DNA of 64,000 nucleotides, taken from contig NZ_FQUU01000003.1 of NCBI RefSeq assembly GCF_900129295.1, forward strand, positions 124,001 to 188,000, read 5' to 3'. Positions 50,376-60,067 of this stretch are shown here, piece by piece. The notes under the pieces were generated by a model. The model was not told the DNA's origin. It ran no database searches and saw only the letters and a list, made by a program, of their open reading frames with translations. The translations under genes and the position numbers were made by a program. How positions within the stretch are numbered: the first letter of the stretch is position 1; each line of letters begins with the position of its first letter. Origin of the DNA: Flavisolibacter ginsengisoli DSM 18119. Lineage in GTDB: Bacteria; Bacteroidota; Bacteroidia; Chitinophagales; Chitinophagaceae.

Positions 50376-51712
50376 TGAATCGTAATGATACGGGTATATC
50401 GAAGGGTATAGATGTAAGCCTTATTTGGTTGTATCTATTGCTGGTCATGGTGGGCATCATGGCCATTTTTGCCGTTACTTACAAGGAAGGAGATGCGGTG
50501 CTTGCGAGCTTCTTTTCTTTTAAAACAGATTACAGCAAGCAGATGTATTATTTCTTCATTGCGTTTGTGCTTGGCATTTTTATATTACTCACAGATAGTA
50601 AATTCTTTACTGCGACAGCCAATATATGGTATGCGCTGGGGATAGTAATGCTGTTGCTTGTATTTCCTTTTCACTCACGTGTTAAAGGAACTGAATCAAT
50701 AATCCGTTTTGGTGGCTTCCAGTTTCAGCCGGCTGAATTCTGTAAAGTATGTGTATGCCTGGCACTGGCAAAATACCTTTCCCTGCCTAATCTTGACTTT
50801 AGTAAAACAAGGTCTCAGCTTATTGCTGCAGGTATTGTTTTGCTGCCATCCATGCTTACCATTTTACAAAGTGAAACGGGATTGGCCCTTGTATATTTTT
50901 CTTTCTTTATAGTCATGTATCGTGAAGGGCTTCCTGCAACTGTACTTGTGGTTGGGTTTTCTTTGGCTGCCCTGGTAGTAGCAACCCTCCTGGTTGATAA
51001 GAACGTACTGGCAGTAGCCTTGACGGTGGTAGCTGCGTTGGTGGGTTATATTATTTACCGGCAATCGCGTAGAAAAAGAGGCATACTGACCAAGGTTGTC
51101 TTCATATGGATTATCTGCGTGGGCATACAGAGGTTTGGAGTACCCTTTGTTTTTAAACATGTCATGCAGCCCTACCAGGTAGAACGTATATTCAGCACTA
51201 TCGGCCGCGATATTCCTGAGGAGTACCAGAAGACAGGAAGTAAGCAGGAATTACAAAAACCAGGCAAGAAAGATGTTGACTATAATGTGAAGCAATCAAA
51301 GATTGCTATAGGTTCAGGTGGGTTTACGGGGAAAGGTTTGCTGAAAGGCACTCAGACGCGTTATGATTTTGTGCCTGAACAGCGAACTGACTTTATATTT
51401 TGTACCATTGGTGAAGGCTTTGGCTTCATTGGAACTACTGTATTGTTAGGCATATATATGTTGCTTCTTTTCAGGATTGTAGCAGTGGCAGAAAGACAAC
51501 GAAGTGTGTTTAGCCGTTGCTATGCTTATGGTGTTGCCGCTGTTCTTTTCTTTCATGTAACCATCAATATTTGCATGACCATTGGACTAGCCCCGGTAAT
51601 TGGAATCCCACTTCCATTTATCAGCTATGGGGGTACTGCTTTGTTGACCTTTACTATTCTTTTATTTATCCTTATCAGGCTTGATGCCGACAGGCAAATG
51701 GTGTTGAGATGA
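50375..51712 (+). CDS. rodA: SEDS-family peptidoglycan glycosyltransferase RodA
   Basis: A 445-residue polytopic SEDS protein. Ten membrane helices are discernible; the family motifs FQPAEFCKV (with the key Lys/Glu region), KGLLKGTQTRYDFVPEQRTDFIF and IGIPLPFISYGGTALLT are intact. RodA polymerises glycan strands with PBP2. It has an additional hydrophilic loop near residues 275-320 (KTGSKQELQKPGKKDVDYN), probably periplasmic and longer than in E. coli RodA. It is the last gene of the cluster. Confidence 0.94.
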   Translation: MNRNDTGISKGIDVSLIWLYLLLVMVGIMAIFAVTYKEGDAVLASFFSFKTDYSKQMYYFFIAFVLGIFILLTDSKFFTATANIWYALGIVMLLLVFPFHSRVKGTESIIRFGGFQFQPAEFCKVCVCLALAKYLSLPNLDFSKTRSQLIAAGIVLLPSMLTILQSETGLALVYFSFFIVMYREGLPATVLVVGFSLAALVVATLLVDKNVLAVALTVVAALVGYIIYRQSRRKRGILTKVVFIWIICVGIQRFGVPFVFKHVMQPYQVERIFSTIGRDIPEEYQKTGSKQELQKPGKKDVDYNVKQSKIAIGSGGFTGKGLLKGTQTRYDFVPEQRTDFIFCTIGEGFGFIGTTVLLGIYMLLLFRIVAVAERQRSVFSRCYAYGVAAVLFFHVTINICMTIGLAPVIGIPLPFISYGGTALLTFTILLFILIRLDADRQMVLR

Positions 51713-51731
51713 TTATTGTTTTAAAGAAATT

Positions 51732-52490
51732 ATGCTGATGAAAATTATTCCATTATCTGAAGGCTCATTTACTATAGATAAAACAAAGCTTTTTGTTCCT
51801 TTCGAAGAAGGTGAGCATGTTTTAAATGAACGGCCTATAGGTAGTTTGCTGGTAGAGATACAACCATTCCTGGTGGTCACACCAAAAGATATCTTGTTAC
51901 TGGACACCGGGCTTGGCTTCAATGACACTACTCATGGAAAAATGCAGCTTCATGCCAATCTGGAAAAGGAAGGGATCAGGCCTGAGCAGGTGACTAAAGT
52001 ATTAATGTCACATTTGCATAAGGATCACGCGGGGGGAATCAGTATGGAAAACGATCATGCGAGACTCAGCCTGCCTAATGCTACTTACTACGTTCAAAGA
52101 AGAGAATGGGAATTTGCAATGGAGAAAGGTGCTCCCTCATTTATTCCAGGAGAAATTGAAGTGTTGGGTAATTCAAAACAAGTAAAGTTCCTGGATAATG
52201 ATGAAGGCATGATAGATAATTATATCAGTTACCGGCACACGGGAGCCCACTCGCCATTTCACCAGGTATTCTGGATCCGCAATGATAAAGAAACCATTTT
52301 CTTTGGAGGAGATGATGCACCCCAGTTGCAACAAATGAAAGTGCGATACAAAACAAAATATGATTATCATCCCGAGGAAGCCATGAATCTCAGGAGGGAA
52401 TGGTGGGATCAGGGTAATAAGGAAGGATGGACCTTTCTATTTTACCATGATATTAAAGCACCTGTGTACACACGCCCCGGGACCATCTAA
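51732..52490 (+). CDS. MBL-fold metallo-hydrolase
   Basis: A 252-residue soluble protein of the metallo-beta-lactamase superfamily. The metal motif reads H94-L-H96-K-D98-H99 (SHLHKDHAGG), followed by HTGAHSPFHQ and FGGDDAPQ supplying the later ligands. It starts at ATG 51732 (or the second ATG 6 bases on), 19 bases after rodA. Relatives include quorum-quenching lactonases and AttM-like hydrolases, but nothing in the sequence defines a substrate. It converges with the tryptophan dioxygenase gene. Confidence 0.85.
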   Translation: MLMKIIPLSEGSFTIDKTKLFVPFEEGEHVLNERPIGSLLVEIQPFLVVTPKDILLLDTGLGFNDTTHGKMQLHANLEKEGIRPEQVTKVLMSHLHKDHAGGISMENDHARLSLPNATYYVQRREWEFAMEKGAPSFIPGEIEVLGNSKQVKFLDNDEGMIDNYISYRHTGAHSPFHQVFWIRNDKETIFFGGDDAPQLQQMKVRYKTKYDYHPEEAMNLRREWWDQGNKEGWTFLFYHDIKAPVYTRPGTI

Positions 52491-52529
52491 AATAATTGCT
52501 GAGAACAAAAGGCTGATTGCTTCATTTCC

Positions 52530-53561
52530 TCATTCGCCGACTGCAAAGCCAAGCTTTCTTTCTATTGCTTTTGGCAGTTGGGGCAACCTTCTTCTTTCAA
52601 TAAGGAAAGAGTTCAATTGTGCGATCTCTTTAAAGATGTAATGCTTATCTGCTGCTGCCTTCAGGTAATCTTTACCAGAACTTCCTCCTGTGCCAATGCG
52701 GGTTCCTATCATACGGTGCACCATATTCATATGCCGGTGGCGCCAGGTGCTAAGCTGTTCGTCTATTTCAAGCAGGTTGTTGAGCAATTGGAAGGGTAAT
52801 TGTAATAAGGGGTAGCCACGATAGAGCATGATAAATAAAGCAGCCCTGTTGGCCTTGGCAGATAATGTATAATGAGATTCTCTTTGCTGAAAGAAGACCT
52901 CATCGAATACCTGGAGGTTATTCTTCTCGGCTTCAGCCAGGCTATCCTTGTAACTTTCTTTGTATTTTTCCCAGAAAGGATGTTCGTTGCCCACAGTTCC
53001 ATATTCATTCCATAACGTACTGTTATCAAAGAAAGGCATACGCTCTAACCAATCATTCACTAATTGAAGAAAGGATTGTTGCGTTTCAGCATTTTTTATC
53101 AGGTCTACATGTTCTTGCCGCAACTGCGCAGTATAATACTCCTTGCCATGCCTGTATTCAAATTTCAACCCCAGTTTGGCTTCAAAGAGTTTGAACTGCC
53201 AGCTTTGAAAGCCCGAGGCAGGTCGCAGCATATCCCGGAAATCAAGAAAGTCCATGGGTGTCATGGTTTCAAGGATATCTATTTGGTGAATCAGTACCCG
53301 AAGTATCACGACCATTCTATTGAGGCGGTGTACAACGGTTTGCAGTTCTGGTGAGTTGTCATTCAATGAAGGCTTACGCATTATACCGACAATAGAATCA
53401 GCTTCATGGTGCAATTGTTTGAACCAAAGTTCATAAGCCTGGTGAATGATGATGAAAAGCATTTCATCATGTGCAGATACATTATGGCGCGCACTTTCCG
53501 GTTCCTGTGCATTCAGAATTTTATCCAGTTGCAGGTAATCGTGGTAATGTACTTCTGTCAT
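52530..53561 (-). CDS. tryptophan 2,3-dioxygenase
   Basis: A 343-residue heme enzyme that opens the indole ring of tryptophan to N-formylkynurenine. The substrate-site segment IIIHQAYELWFKQ with distal H40, and the proximal heme ligand H277 in RHRHMNMV followed by TRIGTGGSSGKDYL, fit the TDO family. It is longer than typical bacterial TDO (about 280) and nearer to the size of animal enzymes. No other kynurenine-pathway gene is adjacent, so the product may feed NAD synthesis or catabolism from a different locus. It lies 58 bases downstream of purD on the same strand. Confidence 0.9.
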   Translation of the reverse strand: MTEVHYHDYLQLDKILNAQEPESARHNVSAHDEMLFIIIHQAYELWFKQLHHEADSIVGIMRKPSLNDNSPELQTVVHRLNRMVVILRVLIHQIDILETMTPMDFLDFRDMLRPASGFQSWQFKLFEAKLGLKFEYRHGKEYYTAQLRQEHVDLIKNAETQQSFLQLVNDWLERMPFFDNSTLWNEYGTVGNEHPFWEKYKESYKDSLAEAEKNNLQVFDEVFFQQRESHYTLSAKANRAALFIMLYRGYPLLQLPFQLLNNLLEIDEQLSTWRHRHMNMVHRMIGTRIGTGGSSGKDYLKAAADKHYIFKEIAQLNSFLIERRRLPQLPKAIERKLGFAVGE

Positions 53562-53619
53562 ATAGCGGGTTTGTGCACGTTAGGTATTAAGTATGAACAA
53601 GATGCAGCGAATGAAAGCC

Positions 53620-54921
53620 CTATTCGTCCTGGTAAGATTCAGTTGTTGTATCAAGAAATTCAAAGCCTATATCTCTCCTGTAATATTTATCTGTATATTC
53701 TATAGCTTCTATCAATTCCCTTGATTTATTGATGGCTTCTTCTAATTCTGATGCAAGGGCAGTTGCACACAGAACCCTGCCACCATTGGTAACAATTGTT
53801 CCATCCACTTCTTTGGTGCCGGAATGAAATAAAATAGTATCGCTTATAATTGTATTCAATCCTTCTATAATAAATCCTTTCTGGTAATCTTCAGGGTAGC
53901 CACCGCTTACTGCAACAATAGTGGTGGCAAATCTTTCGTCTTGCCCCAGGATAATATTCTGCAATTGACCATGTGCAGTTGCAGTAAATAATTCTACAAG
54001 ATCATTTTTGATCCTTGGAATGACCACTTCAGTTTCAGGATCGCCCATGCGGCAATTATATTCTATAACAAAAGGGTCGTCGCCAACCTTCATTAAACCT
54101 ATAAAAACAAAACCCTTGTAGTCTAAGTCATCTTTATTAAGGCCCATTATTGTTGGTTGAACCACTCTTTCGATCACTTTTCGCATAAATGGTTCATCTG
54201 CAAAAGGGACGGGGCTTATAGCTCCCATTCCCCCGGTGTTCAAACCGGTATCCCCTTCGCCTATACGTTTATAGTCCTTAGCCTCCGGCAATAAAATATA
54301 TTCCTTCCCATCTGTTAATACAAAAACAGACAATTCTATCCCTTTTAGAAATTCCTCAACCACCACACGCTTCCCTGCTTCTCCGAATTTGGAACGTTGT
54401 ATCATCAATTCAAACTCGGAAACTGCTTCCACATGGTTTTGGCATATGATCACTCCTTTTCCTGCAGCCAGGCCATCAGCCTTAAGCACTATAGGAAGCG
54501 GATGTTCTTTTAAATATTCAATACCTTCTTCGAAGTTCTCTGAAGTAAATTCTTTATAAGCAGCTGTTGGAATGTTATGGCGCTCCATAAATGCCTTGGC
54601 GTAAGCCTTGCTCCCTTCCAGTTGGGCTGCCTCTTTGGAAGGTCCTATAATCAGGAGGTTCAGTCCTGATTCCTTTACCAGGTAATCAACAATACCTTTA
54701 ACGAGGGGTTCTTCAGGGCCTACGATCACCATATCGATATAATGATCGACGCAGCAGCTTTTAACAGCTTCAAAGTCAGTAGCTGCAAAGGGTAAATTAA
54801 TCCCGCATTGTGCAGTTCCAGCATTGCCTGGTGCAATGAATAAATCGGAGCATAAACTGCTTTGCCTTAATTTCCAGGCCAGCGCATGTTCTCTTCCACC
54901 GGAGCCAAGTAGTAGGATATT
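53620..54921 (-). CDS. purD: phosphoribosylamine-glycine ligase
   Basis: About 433 residues from the ATG at 54921 (MNILLLGSGGREHALAWKL), the canonical GARS start; an upstream in-frame ATG at 54966 adds 15 residues that do not fit. The enzyme joins glycine to phosphoribosylamine with ATP. The ATP-grasp core is intact: VLKADGLAAGKGVII, NTGGMGAISPVPF, and EYNCRMGDPETEVV. It is followed on the same strand by the tryptophan dioxygenase gene. No purine-operon partner is nearby. Confidence 0.94.
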   Translation of the reverse strand, partial: NILLLGSGGREHALAWKLRQSSLCSDLFIAPGNAGTAQCGINLPFAATDFEAVKSCCVDHYIDMVIVGPEEPLVKGIVDYLVKESGLNLLIIGPSKEAAQLEGSKAYAKAFMERHNIPTAAYKEFTSENFEEGIEYLKEHPLPIVLKADGLAAGKGVIICQNHVEAVSEFELMIQRSKFGEAGKRVVVEEFLKGIELSVFVLTDGKEYILLPEAKDYKRIGEGDTGLNTGGMGAISPVPFADEPFMRKVIERVVQPTIMGLNKDDLDYKGFVFIGLMKVGDDPFVIEYNCRMGDPETEVVIPRIKNDLVELFTATAHGQLQNIILGQDERFATTIVAVSGGYPEDYQKGFIIEGLNTIISDTILFHSGTKEVDGTIVTNGGRVLCATALASELEEAINKSRELIEAIEYTDKYYRRDIGFEFLDTTTESYQDE

Positions 54922-55044
54922 CATGATAGTTGCGAATATCGGTACAATTGTTAAACGAGAAACCAATTATGTTTGCGTTCAAGATTTTGTTTATTTTGAG
55001 CCTTTTAATAGCTAACAGCTTGTTTTATAATTAATAATTAATCT

Positions 55045-56589
55045 ATGCCAGAGATCAAAGCATCTGATGAAATAAGGGTTGATCCATCGACTTCTGCAAA
55101 GGGGCATCCCAAGGGATTATATGTGTTATTTGCCACCGAGATGTGGGAACGTTTCAACTACTATGGCATGCGTGCCATACTGGTCCTGTTCATGACCAAG
55201 GCGTTGTTATTCAGCGATGCATTTGCTTCCAACCTTTACGGCAGTTATACCGGGCTGGTATATCTTACTCCTTTGATAGGTGGATACATTGCAGACCGGT
55301 ATTGGGGGAATAAAAGGTCCATTATCGTTGGAGGTCTTTTGATGGCTATTGGTGAATTCCTGCTCTTCTTTTGCGGTTCCGTCTATGCCAGTTCTTCTTC
55401 TTTGTCGACCATATTATTCTTTTCCGGTCTTGGCTTTATGATAGCAGGTAACGGATTTTTTAAACCAAACATTTCATCACTTGTTGGCCAACTGTATCCT
55501 AAAGGTGACAGAAGAATAGATGCTGCCTATACTATATTCTATATGGGTATTAATGTAGGTGGTGCACTGGGACCATTCATTTGCGGAATATTTGGTGACA
55601 CAGGGAATCCGGCCGATTTCAAATGGGCCTTCCTGATAGCTGGTATTGGTATGTTGATCAGCGTATTGGTTCAAAAGCTGTATCAGGATAAATATGTGCG
55701 TTCTCCAAATGGTGAACCCCTGGGTGATACACCTGCATCTACTCCAAAGCAATGGTTAAATCCACTCTTCATGATCATTGGACTTATGGTATTTGCCGGT
55801 GTGGCCATTGGTGTGTTGTATGTGGATTCAAACATTTTCAGTTTCCTTTCTTACCTATTGTTGGGGGCAGTGCTTTTTATTGCTTTTGTACTTTTTTCAG
55901 ACAAAAGTTTAAACAAGCAGGAAAAGCAGCGGATAGGGGTCATCTTTATCGTGGCTTTCTTCGTAATATTTTTCTGGTCAGCCTTTGAACAGGCAGGGGC
56001 TTCGCTTACTTTCTTTGCTGACAGGCAAACACAAAGAGACCTGGGATGGGCAGTTGTTCCTGCCAGCTTATTCCAATCACTCAATTCCATCTTCGTGATC
56101 ATATTTGCTCCAGTATTTGCATGGCTATGGTTAAAGATGGGCAAAAGGGAACCATCTGCGCCTACTAAAATGGCACTGGGCCTGTTTTTATTGGCACTTG
56201 GATACCTATGGATAGCTTTTGGTGTAAAAGATGTAGCTCCAGGAGTTAAGGTAAGCATGATATGGCTAACGGGTATGTATGCTTTACATACCTGGGGTGA
56301 ATTAAGCTTATCGCCAATCGGACTTTCACTGGTAAACAAACTGGCACCTTTAAAATTTGCTTCATTATTGATGGCTGTCTGGTTCCTGGCCAATGCTGCC
56401 GCTAATAAACTTGCTGGTGTTTTAAGCGCATTGTATCCTTCCGGAGGGAAGACTACTTCATTTCTTGGTTATCACATGAACAACATGTACGATTTCTTTA
56501 TGCTATTTGTGTTCATGGCGGGTATTGCTTCAATTATATTGTTTGTAATTTCAAAGCAGTTGAAAAAAATGATGCATACTGAAATATAA
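55045..56589 (+). CDS. POT/PTR2-family proton-coupled peptide transporter
   Basis: A 514-residue protein with about fourteen membrane segments. The POT signature begins with the E-x-x-E-R-F motif in TEMWERFNYYGMRAIL (near 33-48), a site essential in this family for proton coupling. FYMGINVGGALGPFICG is the second POT motif. It imports di- and tripeptides. A terminator separates it from the OPT transporter that follows. A second peptide carrier nearby suggests that peptides are a main nutrient. Confidence 0.92.
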   Translation: MPEIKASDEIRVDPSTSAKGHPKGLYVLFATEMWERFNYYGMRAILVLFMTKALLFSDAFASNLYGSYTGLVYLTPLIGGYIADRYWGNKRSIIVGGLLMAIGEFLLFFCGSVYASSSSLSTILFFSGLGFMIAGNGFFKPNISSLVGQLYPKGDRRIDAAYTIFYMGINVGGALGPFICGIFGDTGNPADFKWAFLIAGIGMLISVLVQKLYQDKYVRSPNGEPLGDTPASTPKQWLNPLFMIIGLMVFAGVAIGVLYVDSNIFSFLSYLLLGAVLFIAFVLFSDKSLNKQEKQRIGVIFIVAFFVIFFWSAFEQAGASLTFFADRQTQRDLGWAVVPASLFQSLNSIFVIIFAPVFAWLWLKMGKREPSAPTKMALGLFLLALGYLWIAFGVKDVAPGVKVSMIWLTGMYALHTWGELSLSPIGLSLVNKLAPLKFASLLMAVWFLANAAANKLAGVLSALYPSGGKTTSFLGYHMNNMYDFFMLFVFMAGIASIILFVISKQLKKMMHTEI

Positions 56590-56611
56590 TTTTCTAAACT
56601 ATTTGTATAAA

Positions 56612-56633
56612 GGTGATGCCTCACGGTATCACC
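56612..56633 (+). terminator. terminator of the POT transporter gene
   Basis: Nine-base arms GGTGATGCC (56612-56620) and GGTATCACC (56625-56633), one G-U wobble, 4-base loop, then TTTTTT (56634-56639). Confidence 0.88.
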
Positions 56634-56679
56634 TTTTTTGTTTTATGCCTACATTTATCAATAAACCAAAACAATTGCT

Positions 56680-58752
56680 ATGGCTGAATCGCAAAAGAAG
56701 TTTAGACCATTTGTTCCACCAGAGGCAAGAATGGCTGAATTTACTGTCAAATCAATACTAACGGGCGCTGCATTTGGTATCATCTTCGGGGCAGCCACTG
56801 TTTACCTTGCATTGAAAGCAGGTCTTACTGTTTCAGCATCCATACCAATAGCGGTTATTGCGATCACGCTGGGGCGGAAGTTTTTAAAGACCACTATACT
56901 TGAGAACAACATTATCCAGACCACTGGTTCTGCAGGGGAAAGCATTGCCGCCGGTGTGGTGTTTACCCTGCCCGGATTTTTATTCCTCAGTGAATCTTCA
57001 AGTGCCAACTATTTCAATTATTTCACTATTCTTATCCTGGCCATTTTTGGTGGTATGCTTGGTACACTAATGATGATTCCATTAAGGAGGTCATTGATCG
57101 TTGAGGAACATGGCGTGCTTCCTTATCCGGAAGGTACCGCCTGCGCTTCTGTTTTGAAGGCAGGAGAAAAGGGTGGAGATTTTGCTAAAACCGCCTTCAT
57201 GGGGTTAGGGTTCGCTGCCGCTTATGCTGCTCTCCAGAAAATATTTCATGTGATTGCTGAAGTTCCAAGGTTTGCAACCACGCAGGCTCAAAAGTTCTTT
57301 CCTTCTGCAAGGTTGAGTGGAGAGATTACGCCCGAGTACCTTGGTGTGGGATATATTATTGGTCCCCGAATCGCCGGGGTATTGGTGGCAGGAGGCGTAT
57401 TAAGCTGGTTTGCTTTTATACCCTTGCTATCTTCATTGGTTCCTGCCGATGTAGTGGCCGCTCAATTAAATAAACTTGGTTACCTCGCCGATCTTTCAAA
57501 GGCAGGTGGAGTAGGAGGTTGGGATCCAGTTACGCATAATTTTGCTGACTGGTCGGATGCTATTTACAGGGCTTATGTAAGACAGATAGGTGCAGGTGCC
57601 GTGGCGGCAGGAGGATTTATCACTTTGATAAAAACAATTCCAACCATCATTTCTTCATTTAAGGGAAGTATTGGCTCACTGAAGAAAACAGGGATAGAAG
57701 GTGCAGAAAAGCAAGATGTGCCCCGCACTGAAAGAGACCTTTCTATTAAGGTAGTAGGTATCGGAAGCATCATACTTATTCTTTGTGTTGCCTTAATGCC
57801 CTCTACATTGATACCTGGACAAAATATTGGCAGTAAACTTTTATTAGGAATTCTTGTGATCATATTCGGGGCTTTTTTTGTTACAGTTTCTTCCCGGATT
57901 GTTGGATTGATCGGGTCATCTAACAATCCTATTTCTGGGATGACAATTGCAACATTGATGGGTACGTGCCTGATATTTATTGCAGTGAAATGGACCGGTT
58001 ACTTTTACGAGCCCATGGCCCTGATAGTTGGCGGAATGATCTGTATAGCGGCCGCTAATGCAGGCGCTACTTCGCAGGATCTGAAAACAGGCTATATAGT
58101 AGGAGCCACCCCCAGAAACCAGCAGATAGCTCTGTTTATAGGTGCCATAGTATCATCATTAGCTATAGGAGCCACAGTGAAAATTCTTGATACTCCCACA
58201 GTGGAAATGGCTGCCCAGGGTATTAAGCACGCCATTGGCACCGACCGATATCCTGCCCCGCAGGGAACTCTTATGGCCACATTGATCAAAGGCATTCTTT
58301 CATTTAACCTTGACTGGCAGTTTGTATTGGTTGGGGTGTTCATTGCCGTTACACTTGAATTGTGCGGTATAAAATCACTTTCTTTTGCTGTGGGTACTTA
58401 CCTTCCTTTGTCTACCACGCTTCCTATATTCATTGGTGGTGCAATCAGGGGAATTGTGGAAATGAGAGAAAAGAGAAAGGGCATCATGGTTGCTCCTGAA
58501 GAAGAAGACCTTGGCAGGGGAAATCTATTTGCGACGGGACTGGTGGCAGGAGGCGCTCTTGCCGGTGTAATTGTTGCCTTCCTTTCGGCCTTTGAAAGCT
58601 CCAATGCAGGGTTGCAAAAAGTTAATGCAGAACACGGGTTGACAGGTTTAATAGGTGAACAGGGCTATAAATGGCTTGGTGTTGCTTTCTTTGGCTTTAT
58701 GGCGTTTACATTGTATCGCGTTGCCATCGGGAGAAGAAAAACTGATGTTTGA
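56680..58752 (+). CDS. OPT-family oligopeptide transporter
   Basis: A 690-residue membrane protein with about fifteen hydrophobic segments. The start ARMAEFTVKSILTGAAFGIIFG and the NNIIQTTGSAGESIAAGVVFTLP and LPYPEGTACASVL stretches are typical of prokaryotic OPT carriers, which move oligopeptides or metal-chelating compounds. The weak conservation of substrate residues prevents a finer call. It is the second peptide-type carrier in a row after the POT gene and has its own terminator. Confidence 0.9.
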   Translation: MAESQKKFRPFVPPEARMAEFTVKSILTGAAFGIIFGAATVYLALKAGLTVSASIPIAVIAITLGRKFLKTTILENNIIQTTGSAGESIAAGVVFTLPGFLFLSESSSANYFNYFTILILAIFGGMLGTLMMIPLRRSLIVEEHGVLPYPEGTACASVLKAGEKGGDFAKTAFMGLGFAAAYAALQKIFHVIAEVPRFATTQAQKFFPSARLSGEITPEYLGVGYIIGPRIAGVLVAGGVLSWFAFIPLLSSLVPADVVAAQLNKLGYLADLSKAGGVGGWDPVTHNFADWSDAIYRAYVRQIGAGAVAAGGFITLIKTIPTIISSFKGSIGSLKKTGIEGAEKQDVPRTERDLSIKVVGIGSIILILCVALMPSTLIPGQNIGSKLLLGILVIIFGAFFVTVSSRIVGLIGSSNNPISGMTIATLMGTCLIFIAVKWTGYFYEPMALIVGGMICIAAANAGATSQDLKTGYIVGATPRNQQIALFIGAIVSSLAIGATVKILDTPTVEMAAQGIKHAIGTDRYPAPQGTLMATLIKGILSFNLDWQFVLVGVFIAVTLELCGIKSLSFAVGTYLPLSTTLPIFIGGAIRGIVEMREKRKGIMVAPEEEDLGRGNLFATGLVAGGALAGVIVAFLSAFESSNAGLQKVNAEHGLTGLIGEQGYKWLGVAFFGFMAFTLYRVAIGRRKTDV

Positions 58753-58775
58753 TCAAAGTGATCTTTGCAATTCAT

Positions 58776-58811
58776 AAAAGAAGGCCTCACTGTACAGTGA
58801 GGCCTTCTTTT
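58776..58811. terminator. bidirectional terminator between OPT and DUF1501 genes
   Basis: A perfect palindrome (58776-58811) whose arms read AAAAGAAGGCCTCACTGT and its complement, with T-tracts on both exits. With a single bulged T, flanking TTCAT and ATGAA extend the stem by 5 more pairs. It separates two convergent genes. Confidence 0.93.
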
Positions 58812-58822
58812 TATGAATACAA

Positions 58823-60022
58823 TTAAATGAATGAAAGATGTTCAAATCGCTTACCAAGAATTTTCTGGTCATCAGCCCCAAGCCATTTGTTTAACACAGT
58901 TGCATATACATTTTTGAAGTCTACCTGGTATTTAAGATCTCCCTGGTCAAGATCATTAAGATCGGGAATTGCATTAAGTATACCTGCCTGTTTTAAGCCT
59001 CCGCTTAATAAAAACATATTGTTGGCAGTACCGTGATCCGTTCCACCACTTGCGTTTTGAGAAACCCTTCTTCCAAATTCAGAAAAAGTAAAAAATAATA
59101 CATCATTGAACCGGTTGGCAGCTTTAAGATCCGTGATAAATGATTCTACTGCATCGTTCATTTCTTTAAATAATCTTTGTTGCTGCGCTTGTTGATTCAC
59201 ATGTGTATCAAAGCTTCCCAGGGATACATAATATATGCTGGTATTGATATCAGAGAATATCAAAGATGCAATTGTTTTAAGGTTCTTACCTAATTCTGTA
59301 TTGGGGTAACTGGCAGCGGAGGGATGAAGCTTTGATTGATTATATATATAATCAGCTGAGGATACCGTTTCAGCCATAGTCTTATATAAATAATCCACCG
59401 GTTTTTCATCATGGTGATCATTATTTGTTTTAGCCACTTCTTTGAAGAACTTTTCATTTGCCGTCCCAAACAAACGTTTGGGGTCCTTAAAAGCCAGGCC
59501 ATTCATTTTAGCTCCCTTGAGTGCAAGACTAAGCACATCATCCACTTCCAAAGCTTGAGTAGGGCGGTCGCAACCACTGCATTGTGCATCAAGGTACCTG
59601 CCTATCCATCCTGAATTAAGGTATTCGTTGCTATTGCTCCCTGTTTGCCATATATCCATACTACGGAAATGGGAACGGTCAGGGTTAGGGTAGCCTACAC
59701 TATTCAATATGCCTAATGAACCATCATGAAATGCATTTGCGAAACAACTTAATGCAGGATGCAAACCAATTTCATCTGTTAAAGGCAGGGCATTGTTTCT
59801 ATCAATGCCCAATCGCGGACGGCTTCTATAATAAATATCATTTCGTACAGGTATTACAGTGTTTAACCCATCATTGCCACCATTTAATTGAAGCACTACC
59901 ACCACTTTATTGCCTGGAGGTACCATGCCGGGTCCTTCAAATGCTTTTAAGAATTTGGGCAGGAAAAAAGATGCAGTGGCGAGTGAGCCTGTTTGTAAGA
60001 ATTCTCTGCGTTTGATAATCAT
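58823..60022 (-). CDS. DUF1501 family protein, probable Tat substrate
   Basis: A 399-residue protein. The start MIIKRREFLQTGSLATASFFLP looks like a twin-arginine signal (RR followed by a hydrophobic stretch). The body has the DUF1501 pattern: VVVLQLNGGNDGLNTVIP, PDRSHFRSMDIWQTG, and FGRRVSQNASGGTDHGTANNMFLLSGG, resembling alkaline-phosphatase/sulfatase-like folds. The family has no proven reaction. It lies 45 bases after the DUF1800 gene on the same strand, the standard pairing of these two families. Confidence 0.88.
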   Translation of the reverse strand: MIIKRREFLQTGSLATASFFLPKFLKAFEGPGMVPPGNKVVVVLQLNGGNDGLNTVIPVRNDIYYRSRPRLGIDRNNALPLTDEIGLHPALSCFANAFHDGSLGILNSVGYPNPDRSHFRSMDIWQTGSNSNEYLNSGWIGRYLDAQCSGCDRPTQALEVDDVLSLALKGAKMNGLAFKDPKRLFGTANEKFFKEVAKTNNDHHDEKPVDYLYKTMAETVSSADYIYNQSKLHPSAASYPNTELGKNLKTIASLIFSDINTSIYYVSLGSFDTHVNQQAQQQRLFKEMNDAVESFITDLKAANRFNDVLFFTFSEFGRRVSQNASGGTDHGTANNMFLLSGGLKQAGILNAIPDLNDLDQGDLKYQVDFKNVYATVLNKWLGADDQKILGKRFEHLSFI

Positions 60023-60067
60023 TTTATTGAGCTTTTTGCACAGTGCTTTTATAAATATTTTTAACAG

